Origin: Angelakisella massiliensis
GTDB lineage: Bacteria; Bacillota; Clostridia; Oscillospirales; Ruminococcaceae
Length of the DNA: 64,000 nt
Reading direction: 5' to 3'
Assembly: GCF_900104675.1 (NCBI RefSeq)
Contig: NZ_LT629945.1
Location: forward strand, 2,346,756-2,410,755
In this document: piece by piece, positions 33,713 through 42,537 of the stretch
Numbering within the stretch: position 1 is the stretch's first letter
How the letters are laid out: the number at the start of each line of letters is the position of its first letter
The notes under the pieces: generated by a model
Database searches by the model: none
What the model saw: only the letters and a program-made list of their open reading frames with translations
What the model was told of the DNA's origin: nothing
Position numbers and translations under genes: made by a program

Positions 33713-33786
33713 GCGGGCATAGTTTAGTGGTAGAACTCCAGCTTCCCAAGCTGGTCGTGGGGGTTCGATTCCCCTTGCCCGCTCCA
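33713..33786 (+). tRNA. tRNA-Gly (anticodon CCC)
   Basis: A complete cloverleaf. Acceptor stem GCGGGCA/TGCCCGC, D arm with AGTGGTAGA, anticodon stem CCAGC/GCTGG with loop TTCCCAA (anticodon CCC at 33745-33747, reading GGG), variable loop TCGTG, T arm GGGG-TTCGATT-CCCC. The 3' CCA is encoded (33784-33786). A rho-independent terminator follows within five bases. Confidence 0.97.
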
Positions 33787-33790
33787 CCAA

Positions 33791-33832
33791 AAATAGCCTG
33801 GAGCTTATTTGTGCTCCAGGCTATTTGTTTTG
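33791..33832 (+). terminator. Terminator of tRNA-Gly
   Basis: AAATAGCCTGGAGC (33791-33804) pairs perfectly with GCTCCAGGCTATTT (33813-33826), then GTTTTG. Confidence 0.85.
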
Positions 33833-33882
33833 TACGGCATTGTTTTACCTGTGCCAAAAAAATCAATGAAATCGTCTTTTCC

Positions 33883-33918
33883 AAACTGCCGCAGGTGTAT
33901 GTCACTTGCGGCAGTTTT
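33883..33918 (+). terminator. Second terminator-like hairpin after tRNA-Gly
   Basis: AAACTGCCGCA (33883-33893) with TGCGGCAGTTT (33907-33917) and a T-rich end. It lies only 50 bases beyond the tRNA terminator with no gene between. Confidence 0.65.
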
Positions 33919-34058
33919 AATTCCTTTGAAAAACTGTTGGACCTCTCTTCTTTGCTGCGGTTTTATTTTGCCCAACTTTCTTCTGCAAGCTTATACCAGT
34001 TTCCACTTTACTGACAAACTGTTCCCTGCCCCGGATCAATTTTCAGTCCCCATCAAGT

Positions 34059-34114
34059 GAAAAACACAAACCATCTCCTGTGTTTTCATTCTGCGGAGAT
34101 GATTTGTGTTTTTC
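34059..34114. terminator. Long hairpin, third in the series after tRNA-Gly
   Basis: The 20 bases at 34059-34078 pair with 34095-34114 with a single mismatch; A-rich and T-rich ends could terminate in either direction. It may end the minus-strand beta-helix gene transcript as well. Confidence 0.6.
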
Positions 34115-34401
34115 AAAATATTTATTTTCTCAGAAAAAGATCACTCCATATGCACCATTGTCATATCCCATTTTGAAAGCTCATATTTCCTTTCACTGTT
34201 GCAACGGTGTACAAAGGGAACATAATAAAAAACTTAATAATGGACTGCCAATCTTACACAAAGTACCGCCCAAACGAGACTAGCACACCTTCTCCCGAAC
34301 AGTCCATGCGTACAAAAAGGAGATCGAGTCAGCAGAGGCCAAGTAATTGCCAAGTGTGGGAATAGCGGCAATACGAGCGAACTGCACATCCACTTTCAAA
34401 T
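34115..34401. other. Gene-free AT-rich stretch with small repeats
   Basis: No acceptable gene; frames of 60-67 codons lack ribosome sites. It holds the first copy of a 15-base direct repeat (GGACTGCCAATCTTA, 34242-34256; second copy 34433-34447 with one change) and an 8-base inverted repeat ATGGACTG/CAGTCCAT (34240-34247 and 34300-34307). Confidence 0.4.
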
Positions 34402-35601
34402 TCAATACGGAAAGAGTTTTGAAATATCGGCAGGACTACCAATCTTAACCATTCGCAACATTGTTGTCCGGGGCTGCTGATAGTATAATATAGTTGTAAG
34501 GTTGGTAGCTCCATTCCAACAAGGAAAGGAGCCCAATATGGAATTTACAAGAGCGCCGTTTTTGCTGTAATCTTCCGTTCCGTTGGATACCAGTCCCGCT
34601 CCAACTGTTTTCTCAATCCAGTTGTCACTTACCAAAGCCTGATATCCCTCCATCAGGATACCCCGCCCATAGCGAACTTCATAAATGGTATTGTGCTTTA
34701 CCACATAGTCTCTGCCCTGATTTCCCACCAGGGAATTGGCCCATAGCGCGATGCCGTCATCTCCGGTGTTTTCCACCCTATTGTACATCGCATGGCCGTC
34801 AATCACACCATAAAACGCAATGCCATCCGCTGTGGTATTGCGGACATTGCAATCCACCACCCAGACATGCTCCACCTTTGCCTGGTTCTGTATTCCAATT
34901 GCCCCCTGATCGATTGTCACATTGACAAACTGGACGCCGCTGGTCACATACGCGTCTGAGCCTGAAGATATGGTTCTGGCCGGGTTATAGTAATACCGGT
35001 GATCGGTAGTTCCATAAAAAGTAAATGTAATGTCCCGGACAGAAATCTCCTCTGAGCCGCCCAAATACCATCCCACATAGGGCGAGGAAGTCTGGATAAA
35101 ATCGTTTCCTTGGTCGATGCCATAATATAAAAAGCGGATGATGCTTTTTTCTCCTTCACCCAAAATGTGGATGTTGGAAATACGCTGGAACTCAGGATCA
35201 TTTTGATTTTTCCCTGGACGGACGGTTGGATTGAGATTCCAATATGCATTTGTCTGATCAGGGGCGGAAAATGTATAGATCCCCTCCGGCACATAGATGA
35301 TTCCGCCCTGCTGCGGTCCCACGCCATTATTCAGCAGATAATCCCTGGCTTTGGAAAAAGCCTCTGTATCATCCTTATCATCTTTTCCATTGGCGCCAAA
35401 GTCTCTGACATCGGCCACCAGCATACTGGTGTAATCAATGCGGGGCATCTCCTCCAAACCGTCCCGCTGATAAAAGGTATCCGGCAAATTGGTGACTGTA
35501 ACTTTGGGGCTTTCGGAAAAAGAACAACCTCCCAGCGCGAATATCGCCATGAGAACAGCACATACCGTTTTTCCAATACTTCGGCCCGCTTCACGATTCA
35601 T
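34402..35601 (-). CDS. Beta-helix (pectate-lyase-like) lipoprotein, C-terminus possibly altered
   Basis: A 399-residue exported protein. A signal peptide ends in the lipobox ALGGCS. Then comes a glycosyl-hydrolase-28/55-like start (VADVRDFGANGKDDKDDTEAF) and a right-handed parallel beta-helix with repeated strands (VTSGVQFVNVTIDQGAIGIQN; VRNTTADGIAFYGVIDG; VENTGDDGIALWANSL). It is probably a surface polysaccharide lyase/hydrolase or binding protein; catalytic residues were not assigned. The last ~40 residues look unrelated to a beta-helix, and the 3' end overlaps the direct repeat at 34433-34447, so truncation by rearrangement is possible. Its composition is more AT-rich than the neighbours. 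Confidence 0.75.
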   Translation of the reverse strand: MNREAGRSIGKTVCAVLMAIFALGGCSFSESPKVTVTNLPDTFYQRDGLEEMPRIDYTSMLVADVRDFGANGKDDKDDTEAFSKARDYLLNNGVGPQQGGIIYVPEGIYTFSAPDQTNAYWNLNPTVRPGKNQNDPEFQRISNIHILGEGEKSIIRFLYYGIDQGNDFIQTSSPYVGWYLGGSEEISVRDITFTFYGTTDHRYYYNPARTISSGSDAYVTSGVQFVNVTIDQGAIGIQNQAKVEHVWVVDCNVRNTTADGIAFYGVIDGHAMYNRVENTGDDGIALWANSLVGNQGRDYVVKHNTIYEVRYGRGILMEGYQALVSDNWIEKTVGAGLVSNGTEDYSKNGALVNSILGSFPCWNGATNLTTILYYQQPRTTMLRMVKIGSPADISKLFPY

Positions 35602-36175
35602 AATTTACCTCCCCTAAGTGCGCATATTTTATTGGGCATAATTGATTAGATTTTTTAATTAATTATGCAACTTTATTTTACCTCATCAGAGCACTTTTTG
35701 CAATATTTTTCCTTGAAATACTGTATTTTCAGTAAATATAGCCAACTATTCTGCTGATTCTTTCTTCAAACAACTGTTTTCTTCATCAGTGAGAAGACAA
35801 CATCATTTCCCATACCCAGCCATGTTTCCAGTGACGTTTTCCCCCTTCGTCTTTGGGAAACACGGCTCCATTGCTGAAAGACTGTTCAATAGCGGACGAT
35901 CCCACCACAAGGAAGCTTTCAAGGATACTCCGGCAGACGGCGGTTGTTTTTCTCCAGGCAGACACCTGAATTCTTCTTTCGTGAGGATATGAAGCTGCAC
36001 CTGAAGTGAAAACTGTACTGTTCTGTAGCCATCATTGGCGCATTTGCCCCTTTAAAACACCCGTGACGCAAACACAAAATCCCTTTCAAAAACCCTTTCC
36101 TTCTCTTTTTCAGTTTTTCCTTGCCTCCTTGCAGCATATAGATAAAAAAAGAAACAGCGGGAGGGATGGTTCATC
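35602..36175. other. Intergenic AT-rich region
   Basis: No gene supported. It forms the upstream region of both the beta-helix gene (minus) and the SpoVB-like gene (plus). Frames of 65-72 codons on either strand have no suitable ribosome site. No clear promoter or RNA seen. Confidence 0.4.
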
Positions 36176-37759
36176 ATGGGCAGAGCGCGAAGATTTGTGG
36201 GAAATGTACTACTACTGACTGGGACCTCCCTGCTGATGCGGCTGATCGGACTGGGATTTCAAATTTACCTCACCAGGCAAATCGGCGCGGAAGGAGTTGG
36301 ATTGTACCAGCTGATCATGTCCGTGGAACTGTTTGCCTCCACGCTGGCCGTGTGTGGAATGCGGCTGGCCTCCATGCGCCTGGTCACACTGGAAATTGCC
36401 GCCGGCGGTCCCAGCCGCGGGAAACGGGCCGTAAGATATTGTTTGTGTTATTCCCTGTTCTTCGGCAGCATGGCTGGCGCGCTGCTGTTTACCACAGCGC
36501 CTTTTATCGCGGGCAAATTGCTCCAAAGTCCTGACGCCAGCCTGTCCCTGCGCATCCTTGCTTTAAGTCTCCCGGCCTTGGGCGTTTCCGCCACCTTGGG
36601 AGGGTACTTTACCGCTATTCATAAAATCGACCGCAGCGTTGTCGCTCAATTTGCCGAGCAATTCTGCCGCATAGGCTGTACGGTGGGGCTGCTAAGCCTT
36701 CTGCTGCCAAAGACTCCGCGGATGGCTTGCGCGGCCGTGGCTTCCGGAGCGGTGATTTCTGAAATTTTTTCCTGCCTGATTCAGCTTTGTTTTTGCCGCA
36801 GGATCGTCCGGTCCATCCCTCTGCCCCATTCAGGCCCACGGCTCCACGGACAGCTTTTAGGGCTGGCCCTGCCTATCGCTGCCAGCGCCCTGCTCCGTTC
36901 CGGTCTTTCTTCGGTAGAATCCATTCTCACCCCCATTGGTCTGGGACAATCCGGAATGTCCTATCCCGATGCTCTTTCCGTTTATGGTATGGTGCGGGGC
37001 ATGGCGATGCCGGTGCTGTTTTTTCCTGTTGCTTTGCTCACCTCTCTGGGAGAACTGCTGGTGCCGGAAATTACAGAGTGCCAGGCAAGCCGCCGTATCA
37101 AACAACTCCATTACATCCTTTCCCGGGCGTTTCAGCTGACAGTTCCCTTCTCCATCGGTGTGGCAGGAATCCTTTACGTTTATGCCGAACCTTTGGGCCT
37201 TCTTCTCTACCAAAACCCCCAGGCCGCTGATTTTATCCGTCTGCTGGCTCCCCTGGTGCCTGTGATGTATGTAGACACGGTAGGCGATGGAATGCTCAAA
37301 GGGCTTGGGGCACAGGTGGCATCCATGAACTATAACATTCTGGACGCCTTCATCGGTATCTGCTTTGTGCTCATCTTCCTGCCCCGCTATGGCGTCGCCG
37401 CCTACATTGCCTCCATCTATGTAACGGAAACCATCAATTTTCTGCTGACAATGAACAAAGTCATCGCCATGACAGATTTTCATTTCCGCTGGGGCGCCTG
37501 GGTTTTCAAGCCCGCTTTCTCCATTTTAGGCGCCTTATCCGCCGCAGCTCTGCTTGGGCGGAGGATTTTCCCCGGAGGAGTTGTTTCCTCGGTACGGCTG
37601 TTTATACTCATCTGCGCGGTGTTGTTTGTTTATCTGCTGGCGCTGGTGCTGTTTGCCTGTGTCACCAGAGAGGACCTGCGATGGATGGCGGGTCTTGCCA
37701 GAAGCGACCGGGCCAAAAAGCAGAAAGGAGGATACCAGCGGCGGCTCAGCGCCTATTAA
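36176..37759 (+). CDS. SpoVB-like polysaccharide flippase (MVF/MOP superfamily)
   Basis: A 527-residue polytopic membrane protein with about 14 hydrophobic helices, of the SpoVB/MurJ-like MOP flippase group. Typical segments are TLTGTSLLMRLIGLGFQIYLTRQIGAEGVGLYQLI-like N-terminal helices and later YPDALSVYGMVRGMAMPVLFFPVAL. SpoVB proteins flip lipid-linked cell wall or spore cortex precursors, but many paralogues export other polysaccharides. The ATG at 36176 is preceded by GGGAGGG about ten bases away. It is transcribed alone, followed by a 250-base gap before the two-component genes. Confidence 0.85.
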   Translation: MGRARRFVGNVLLLTGTSLLMRLIGLGFQIYLTRQIGAEGVGLYQLIMSVELFASTLAVCGMRLASMRLVTLEIAAGGPSRGKRAVRYCLCYSLFFGSMAGALLFTTAPFIAGKLLQSPDASLSLRILALSLPALGVSATLGGYFTAIHKIDRSVVAQFAEQFCRIGCTVGLLSLLLPKTPRMACAAVASGAVISEIFSCLIQLCFCRRIVRSIPLPHSGPRLHGQLLGLALPIAASALLRSGLSSVESILTPIGLGQSGMSYPDALSVYGMVRGMAMPVLFFPVALLTSLGELLVPEITECQASRRIKQLHYILSRAFQLTVPFSIGVAGILYVYAEPLGLLLYQNPQAADFIRLLAPLVPVMYVDTVGDGMLKGLGAQVASMNYNILDAFIGICFVLIFLPRYGVAAYIASIYVTETINFLLTMNKVIAMTDFHFRWGAWVFKPAFSILGALSAAALLGRRIFPGGVVSSVRLFILICAVLFVYLLALVLFACVTREDLRWMAGLARSDRAKKQKGGYQRRLSAY

Positions 37760-38011
37760 AGATTTCACCCCAGTCTCTTTTTCTCCTTCTCAACCAAAGA
37801 AAAATCATCAAATTTTCATCCCTGTTTCAGCTTTCTGTGGTATCCTTATAAGGGATCGCTGTAAATTCTTTTATTTTCTCTGCGAAATCCTTATTTTACC
37901 AAAGATTTTTACTGAAATACCCTTTTGCCGGATATTGGAACTGCTCCGCAGGATCGGCCATAGGGAGAACGGGAAGGAGCTGTTTCTTCCCAGAAAGGGA
38001 GCGATGCACCG

Positions 38012-38692
38012 ATGAATATTTTGGTGGTGGAGGATGAACGCCGCCTGGCTGACTCCATCGTTGACCTGCTGCACACCAATAATTATGCCGCCGAAGCGGT
38101 TTATGACGGGGCGGAAGGGTATGACTGCGCCGCCAGCGGCATCTATGACCTGCTGATTCTGGATGTGATGCTTCCCCACATGGATGGATTCCAAATTGCC
38201 AAAAGGCTGCGGCGGGATCGTGTGGGAACCCCCATTCTGATGCTCACCGCCCGTTCCGATGTGAACGACCGGATTGGGGGGCTCAATTCAGGGGCGGACT
38301 ATTACCTGACCAAACCCTTTAATACCGGCGAACTGCTGGCCTGCGTCCGGGCATTGCTGCGGCGGCAGGGTCCTCAGACGGAGGTGCTGTCCTACGGCAA
38401 TACTACCCTGGACCTGTCCACCAGCATTTTGTCAGCGGATGGGGGCGATTCCATCCGGCTGAGCGCCCGGGAATTTGATCTGATGCGCCTGCTGCTCACC
38501 TCCCAGTACCGCAATATCTCCAAAGAAACCCTGCTGACCAAGGTTTGGGGATATGATTCCAACGCTGATGAAAATCATGTGGAGGTCTATGTTTCCTTCC
38601 TGCGGAAAAAGCTGACCAGCATCGGTTCCAACCTTCATATCGAGGCCATCCGCAGGCAGGGATATCATCTGGAGGTGACCCAGGATGATTAA
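38012..38692 (+). CDS. OmpR family response regulator
   Basis: A 226-residue regulator with a receiver domain (acidic residues at Glu7/Asp8, phospho-acceptor Asp51 in LLILDVMLPHMDG, Lys in YYLTKPFN) and an OmpR/PhoB winged-helix domain (LSAREFDLMRLLLTS; WGYDSNADENHVEVYVSFLRKKL). It overlaps the histidine kinase gene by eight bases and forms a two-component pair with it. Likely targets include the ABC exporter operon downstream, by position only. Confidence 0.93.
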   Translation: MNILVVEDERRLADSIVDLLHTNNYAAEAVYDGAEGYDCAASGIYDLLILDVMLPHMDGFQIAKRLRRDRVGTPILMLTARSDVNDRIGGLNSGADYYLTKPFNTGELLACVRALLRRQGPQTEVLSYGNTTLDLSTSILSADGGDSIRLSAREFDLMRLLLTSQYRNISKETLLTKVWGYDSNADENHVEVYVSFLRKKLTSIGSNLHIEAIRRQGYHLEVTQDD

Positions 38693-39929
38693 ACGGCTGA
38701 AAATCAAATTTGTCTGCATCAATATGTCCATCGTAGTGGTGATGCTCACCGCCATTTTTGTGATGATGTTTGTCAGCACCTCTCAAAATCTGGAGCGGGA
38801 AAGCGTGGATTTTCTCCGGGACGTAGCCGCCAATCCCATGCGCACCTCCCGCCCCGGGGAAGGGGAAAGCGGCATATACCTCCCCTATTTCTTTCTGGAT
38901 ATCAGCAACACCGGGGACATTATCACCATTAACAGCGGCTATTATGACCTGCGAGATGAAGCCCGTCTGCGGGAGCTGATTTCCATCCCCATTTCCTCTC
39001 CGGAGCGCACCGGCATTATTGAGGGGTATCATCTGCGGTACTACCGTCTTTCCACCCCCACCAGCCAGCGGATCGTATTCGGGGACATCTCCAACGAACT
39101 GAACACCATTTCCCATCTGGTACAGCATTTTCTGCTCATTGGGGGACTTAGCCTGCTGGTATTCCTGCTGATCAGCATTGCCCTGGCCCACTGGGCCATC
39201 CGCCCTGTGGAGGAAGCCTGGCAGCAGCAGCGGCGCTTTGTGGCAGACGCCTCCCATGAGCTGAAAACGCCTTTGACCGTCATTCTTGCCAATACGGACA
39301 TGATCCGGGACAGCGGCTATGATCCTGCCCAGCTGCCGGAGCGGATGGACAACATTGCCGCCGAATCTGATCAAATGCGCCAGCTGGTGGAGAGCCTGCT
39401 GGAGCTGGCACGGGCGGATGACGGTTCAGCGTCCCAGGTGTTTGAGCAGGTGGATTTCAGCCATGTGGTGGAAAGCCAGCTGCTGACCTTTGAACCGCTG
39501 TTTTATGAAAATGGTTTCAAGCTGGAAAGTGATATACAGCCAGGCATCCGGCTGTATGGTTCCACCCGTTCTTTGGGACAGGTAGCGGAGATCCTGTTGG
39601 ATAACGCTTCCAAATATACCATACCAAAGGGGCATATTGCCGTCTCCCTCAAGCAGCTGGATCACCGCCATTGCCTGCTTTCAGTGGGCAGCGAAGGCGA
39701 AGCGATCCCTCCTGATGAGCTGAAGAAAATCTTTCATCGCTTCTACCGCAGAGACGCTTCCCGGGCCGCTAATGGAAGCTATGGGTTGGGATTGTCCATT
39801 GCGGAGAATATCGTGAAAAAGCATCGTGGACGGATCTGGGCAGAAAGCAGCTGCGGCGTCAACACCTTTTTTGTCCGCCTGCCCTTGAATGGAAAGCGTT
39901 CCTTCCTGTCATCTGCTGTCCATAAATGA
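38685..39929 (+). CDS. Sensor histidine kinase
   Basis: A 414-residue membrane kinase: TM1 at ~10-31, an extracytoplasmic sensor of about 115 residues, TM2 at ~148-170, then HisKA with RRFVADASHELKTPLTVI (phospho-His at 191) and an HATPase domain with N box ILLDNASKY and G box SYGLGLSIAENI. No clear HAMP domain. It pairs with the regulator at 38012. The signal is unknown. Confidence 0.93.
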   Translation: MIKRLKIKFVCINMSIVVVMLTAIFVMMFVSTSQNLERESVDFLRDVAANPMRTSRPGEGESGIYLPYFFLDISNTGDIITINSGYYDLRDEARLRELISIPISSPERTGIIEGYHLRYYRLSTPTSQRIVFGDISNELNTISHLVQHFLLIGGLSLLVFLLISIALAHWAIRPVEEAWQQQRRFVADASHELKTPLTVILANTDMIRDSGYDPAQLPERMDNIAAESDQMRQLVESLLELARADDGSASQVFEQVDFSHVVESQLLTFEPLFYENGFKLESDIQPGIRLYGSTRSLGQVAEILLDNASKYTIPKGHIAVSLKQLDHRHCLLSVGSEGEAIPPDELKKIFHRFYRRDASRAANGSYGLGLSIAENIVKKHRGRIWAESSCGVNTFFVRLPLNGKRSFLSSAVHK

Positions 39930-40071
39930 AATCTTCTCAGCAAATCCAACTGCTCCCCTTTCTCACCCCTCCGGCAAGCATGATCATGCCCCTTTTCTCA
40001 CTTCTTCTTCCGCTTCCGCCTGCGGCGCTTCAGATCGAACATAGAGGCGGACACCTGAATATCCTCTTCTG

Positions 40072-40138
40072 TTGCCCCCATGGTTCAGCGGGCCTCACTG
40101 GCTTGCCCTCGCCTTGGGGGCAATTCTTTTTATTTTTC
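40072..40138 (+). terminator. Terminator of the two-component operon
   Basis: TTGCCCCCA (40072-40080) pairs with TGGGGGCAA (40115-40123) across a 34-base loop, followed by TTCTTTTTATTTTT. The rest of 39930-40350 shows no gene. Confidence 0.65.
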
Positions 40139-40350
40139 CATCAGGCAAAGAAATGGCGCCAAAGGCCAAAACACTTCTGCCCTGCCTTTCAGCGGGATGA
40201 ACAAGTCTTAAAAAATCCTTGGAAAGGTTCAAAGTTTATTTACATTTTTGCTTAAAATTTTCAGCGTCCGTTAAGCGAGAGAGTGTAAAGTGAAGATGTT
40301 GGCTGAAGGAGCGTTTTTCCTTCAAAAAAGCAAAAAGGAGCATAAGCATC

Positions 40351-41520
40351 ATGAAACATCTCAGTTACAAACGGATACTGGCAGCAGTCCTTTCCGCAGC
40401 GCTGCTGTGGATGATGACAGTAACCGCCTTTGCGGCGGGAGGGCTGGAAATGAGCACCGATTATCCCGGCATGACCGCCAAGGCCGGTGATGACCTGACC
40501 TACAGTCTGGACTTTTCCAACACCAGCGGCGCGGGCGCAAGCGTATCCCTGTCGGTCACAGATATTCCTGAGGGCTGGAGCGGCTACTTTACCGGCGCCG
40601 GCAACACCATCAGCCGGGTTTATGTCCGTCCCGGAGATAACGCCTCCCTGGCTACCTTCAATCTGCAAATCCCCGATGACGCCCAGGAAGGAACCTATAC
40701 CGTTACACTGAACGCTGCAGGCGGCAGCATGAGCTCTTCCCTGGAGCTGGAGCTGGTTCTGGATGAGGAGGAGATTGGCGAAGGCGGCCTGACCACTCAA
40801 TATGCTCAGCAGGAAGGCTCTGCCGACACCAGCTTTACCTTTACCACCACACTGACCAACAACTCCGCTACCGAGCAGACCTACAGCCTCTCCGCCAACG
40901 CCCCTTCCGGCTGGATGGTCAGCTTCAAGCCCTCCGGTGAGAGCACCCAGGTTGCAGCTGTAACGGTGGACCCCAGAGGCAGCCAGGCCCTCAATGTCAC
41001 TGTCACTCCCCCTGTTGGCATCGCCGCCGGTGATTATACCATTCCTATTTCCGCCATCTCCTCTACCGAGAATCTCTCCTCCGAGCTGACAGTGGTCATC
41101 ACCGGTTCCTATGAGCTGGATCTGTCCACCCCCAGCGGACGCCTCAGCTTTGACGCCTCCGCCAACAAGGAAAGTGCCGTCACCCTGAGCCTGATCAATA
41201 ACGGCAATGTGGATCTGCAAAATATCAATCTCACCTCTTCCGCTCCAACCAACTGGACCGTCACCTTTTCCGAGTCCACCATTGATGTGCTGGAGGCGGG
41301 AGCCACCAAGGAAGTGACCGCTTACATCACCCCCGCCAAGGACGCCATGTCCGGCGACTATGTGACCGTCCTCACCGCCAGCAACAGCGAAACCAGCGAT
41401 ACCGCTGAATTCCGGGTTTCGGTCAAAACCGATACCATCTGGGGTGTTGTGGGAATCCTGATCATTGTGGCGGCCCTGTGCGGCCTGGGTTATGTCTTCC
41501 GGAAATACGGGAGGAGATAA
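40351..41520 (+). CDS. Exported NEW3-like membrane-anchored protein of an ABC exporter
   Basis: A 389-residue protein with a signal peptide (to about residue 28, ending TAFAAGG), three Ig-like/NEW3-type repeats of about 110 residues that share the pattern LTNNSATEQTYSLSANAPSGW and DVPEGW-like turns, and a C-terminal membrane helix (GVVGILIIVAALCGLGYVF) followed by RKYGRR. Most of it would face outside. NEW3 proteins are often encoded with ABC-2 exporters, as here: the ATPase gene begins three bases after the stop. The partner or cargo is unknown. AAAAGGAG precedes the ATG. Confidence 0.8.
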   Translation: MKHLSYKRILAAVLSAALLWMMTVTAFAAGGLEMSTDYPGMTAKAGDDLTYSLDFSNTSGAGASVSLSVTDIPEGWSGYFTGAGNTISRVYVRPGDNASLATFNLQIPDDAQEGTYTVTLNAAGGSMSSSLELELVLDEEEIGEGGLTTQYAQQEGSADTSFTFTTTLTNNSATEQTYSLSANAPSGWMVSFKPSGESTQVAAVTVDPRGSQALNVTVTPPVGIAAGDYTIPISAISSTENLSSELTVVITGSYELDLSTPSGRLSFDASANKESAVTLSLINNGNVDLQNINLTSSAPTNWTVTFSESTIDVLEAGATKEVTAYITPAKDAMSGDYVTVLTASNSETSDTAEFRVSVKTDTIWGVVGILIIVAALCGLGYVFRKYGRR

Positions 41521-41523
41521 ACC

Positions 41524-42537
41524 ATGACCGAACGCATTATTCTGGAAACCCATGATCTGACCAAGCAGTACGACGATGTGACGGCAGTGGATCATCTGAA
41601 CCTGTCGGTTCGGGAAGGGGAAGTTTTTGGTCTGCTGGGACCCAACGGCGCCGGCAAAACCACTACGACCCTGATGCTGCTGGGGCTGACGGAACCCACA
41701 TCGGGCAGCGCCATCATTGATGGGATGGATTGCGTTCGTCAGTCCATCCAGATCAAATCCACGGTAGGTTATCTGCCGGATAATGTAGGATTCTATCCGG
41801 ATCTGACCGGGCGGGAAAATCTCCGCTTTACCGGACAGCTCAACGGATTGTCCCCTCAGGTATGCGAACAGCGTATCGACCGGCTGCTGGAACGGGTGGA
41901 CATGACCTATGCGGCAGACCGGAAAGCGGGCACCTATTCACGTGGTATGCGCCAGAGGCTGGGGATCGCCGACGTTTTGATGAAGGATCCCAGGGTGATC
42001 ATCATGGATGAGCCCACTCTGGGCATCGACCCTGAAGGTATGCGGGAGCTGATCTCCCTGATCCGCCGGCTGTCCACCGAGGACGGCAGAACCATCCTCA
42101 TCTCCTCCCACCAGCTGTATCAGATCCAGCAGATCTGTGACCGTGTGGGGATCTTTGTCTCTGGCAAGCTGATTGCCTGCGGTCCCATCAAGGAGCTGGG
42201 CAAGCAGCTGGAGAGCGAAGGAAGCTATATCCTGGAGCTGTCCGCGGAGCCTGACGACGGGATGCTGGAAAAAAAGCTTTCCGCCCTGGAGGGAGTTCGG
42301 TCGGTTACACGGCAGGATGACCTGATCCATGTGGATTCCTCCCGGGATATCCGTCCCGAGCTGATGCCTTTGCTGATGGACGGCGGCTATCAGCTGCTGC
42401 ACCTCCATCTGCGGGGCGGAGACCTGGATGAGATCTACAGAAGATATTTTGAAAAGGCAGGTGAGAGCAGTGAACATCCAACAGCTGAAAAAAAGCGTCC
42501 CGGACTTCTGGAACAGCTTCAGAAAAAACGGGGATGA
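41524..42537 (+). CDS. ABC transporter ATP-binding protein
   Basis: A 337-residue ATPase: Walker A LLGPNGAGKTTTTLML, Q loop, signature YSRGMRQRLGIADVL, Walker B VIIMDEPTLGIDPEGM, and His loop ISSHQLYQIQQ. A C-terminal ~100-residue extension is typical of DrrA/NatA-type exporters. It works with the permease at 42470 and the NEW3-like protein at 40351. GGAGGAGATAAACC lies before the ATG. Its 3' end overlaps the permease gene by 68 bases if the GTG at 42470 is used. Confidence 0.93.
   Translation: MTERIILETHDLTKQYDDVTAVDHLNLSVREGEVFGLLGPNGAGKTTTTLMLLGLTEPTSGSAIIDGMDCVRQSIQIKSTVGYLPDNVGFYPDLTGRENLRFTGQLNGLSPQVCEQRIDRLLERVDMTYAADRKAGTYSRGMRQRLGIADVLMKDPRVIIMDEPTLGIDPEGMRELISLIRRLSTEDGRTILISSHQLYQIQQICDRVGIFVSGKLIACGPIKELGKQLESEGSYILELSAEPDDGMLEKKLSALEGVRSVTRQDDLIHVDSSRDIRPELMPLLMDGGYQLLHLHLRGGDLDEIYRRYFEKAGESSEHPTAEKKRPGLLEQLQKKRG

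Noticed and set aside
34080-34283. 67-codon frame in the AT-rich islet
   Set aside because: Begins inside the long hairpin and lacks a ribosome site.
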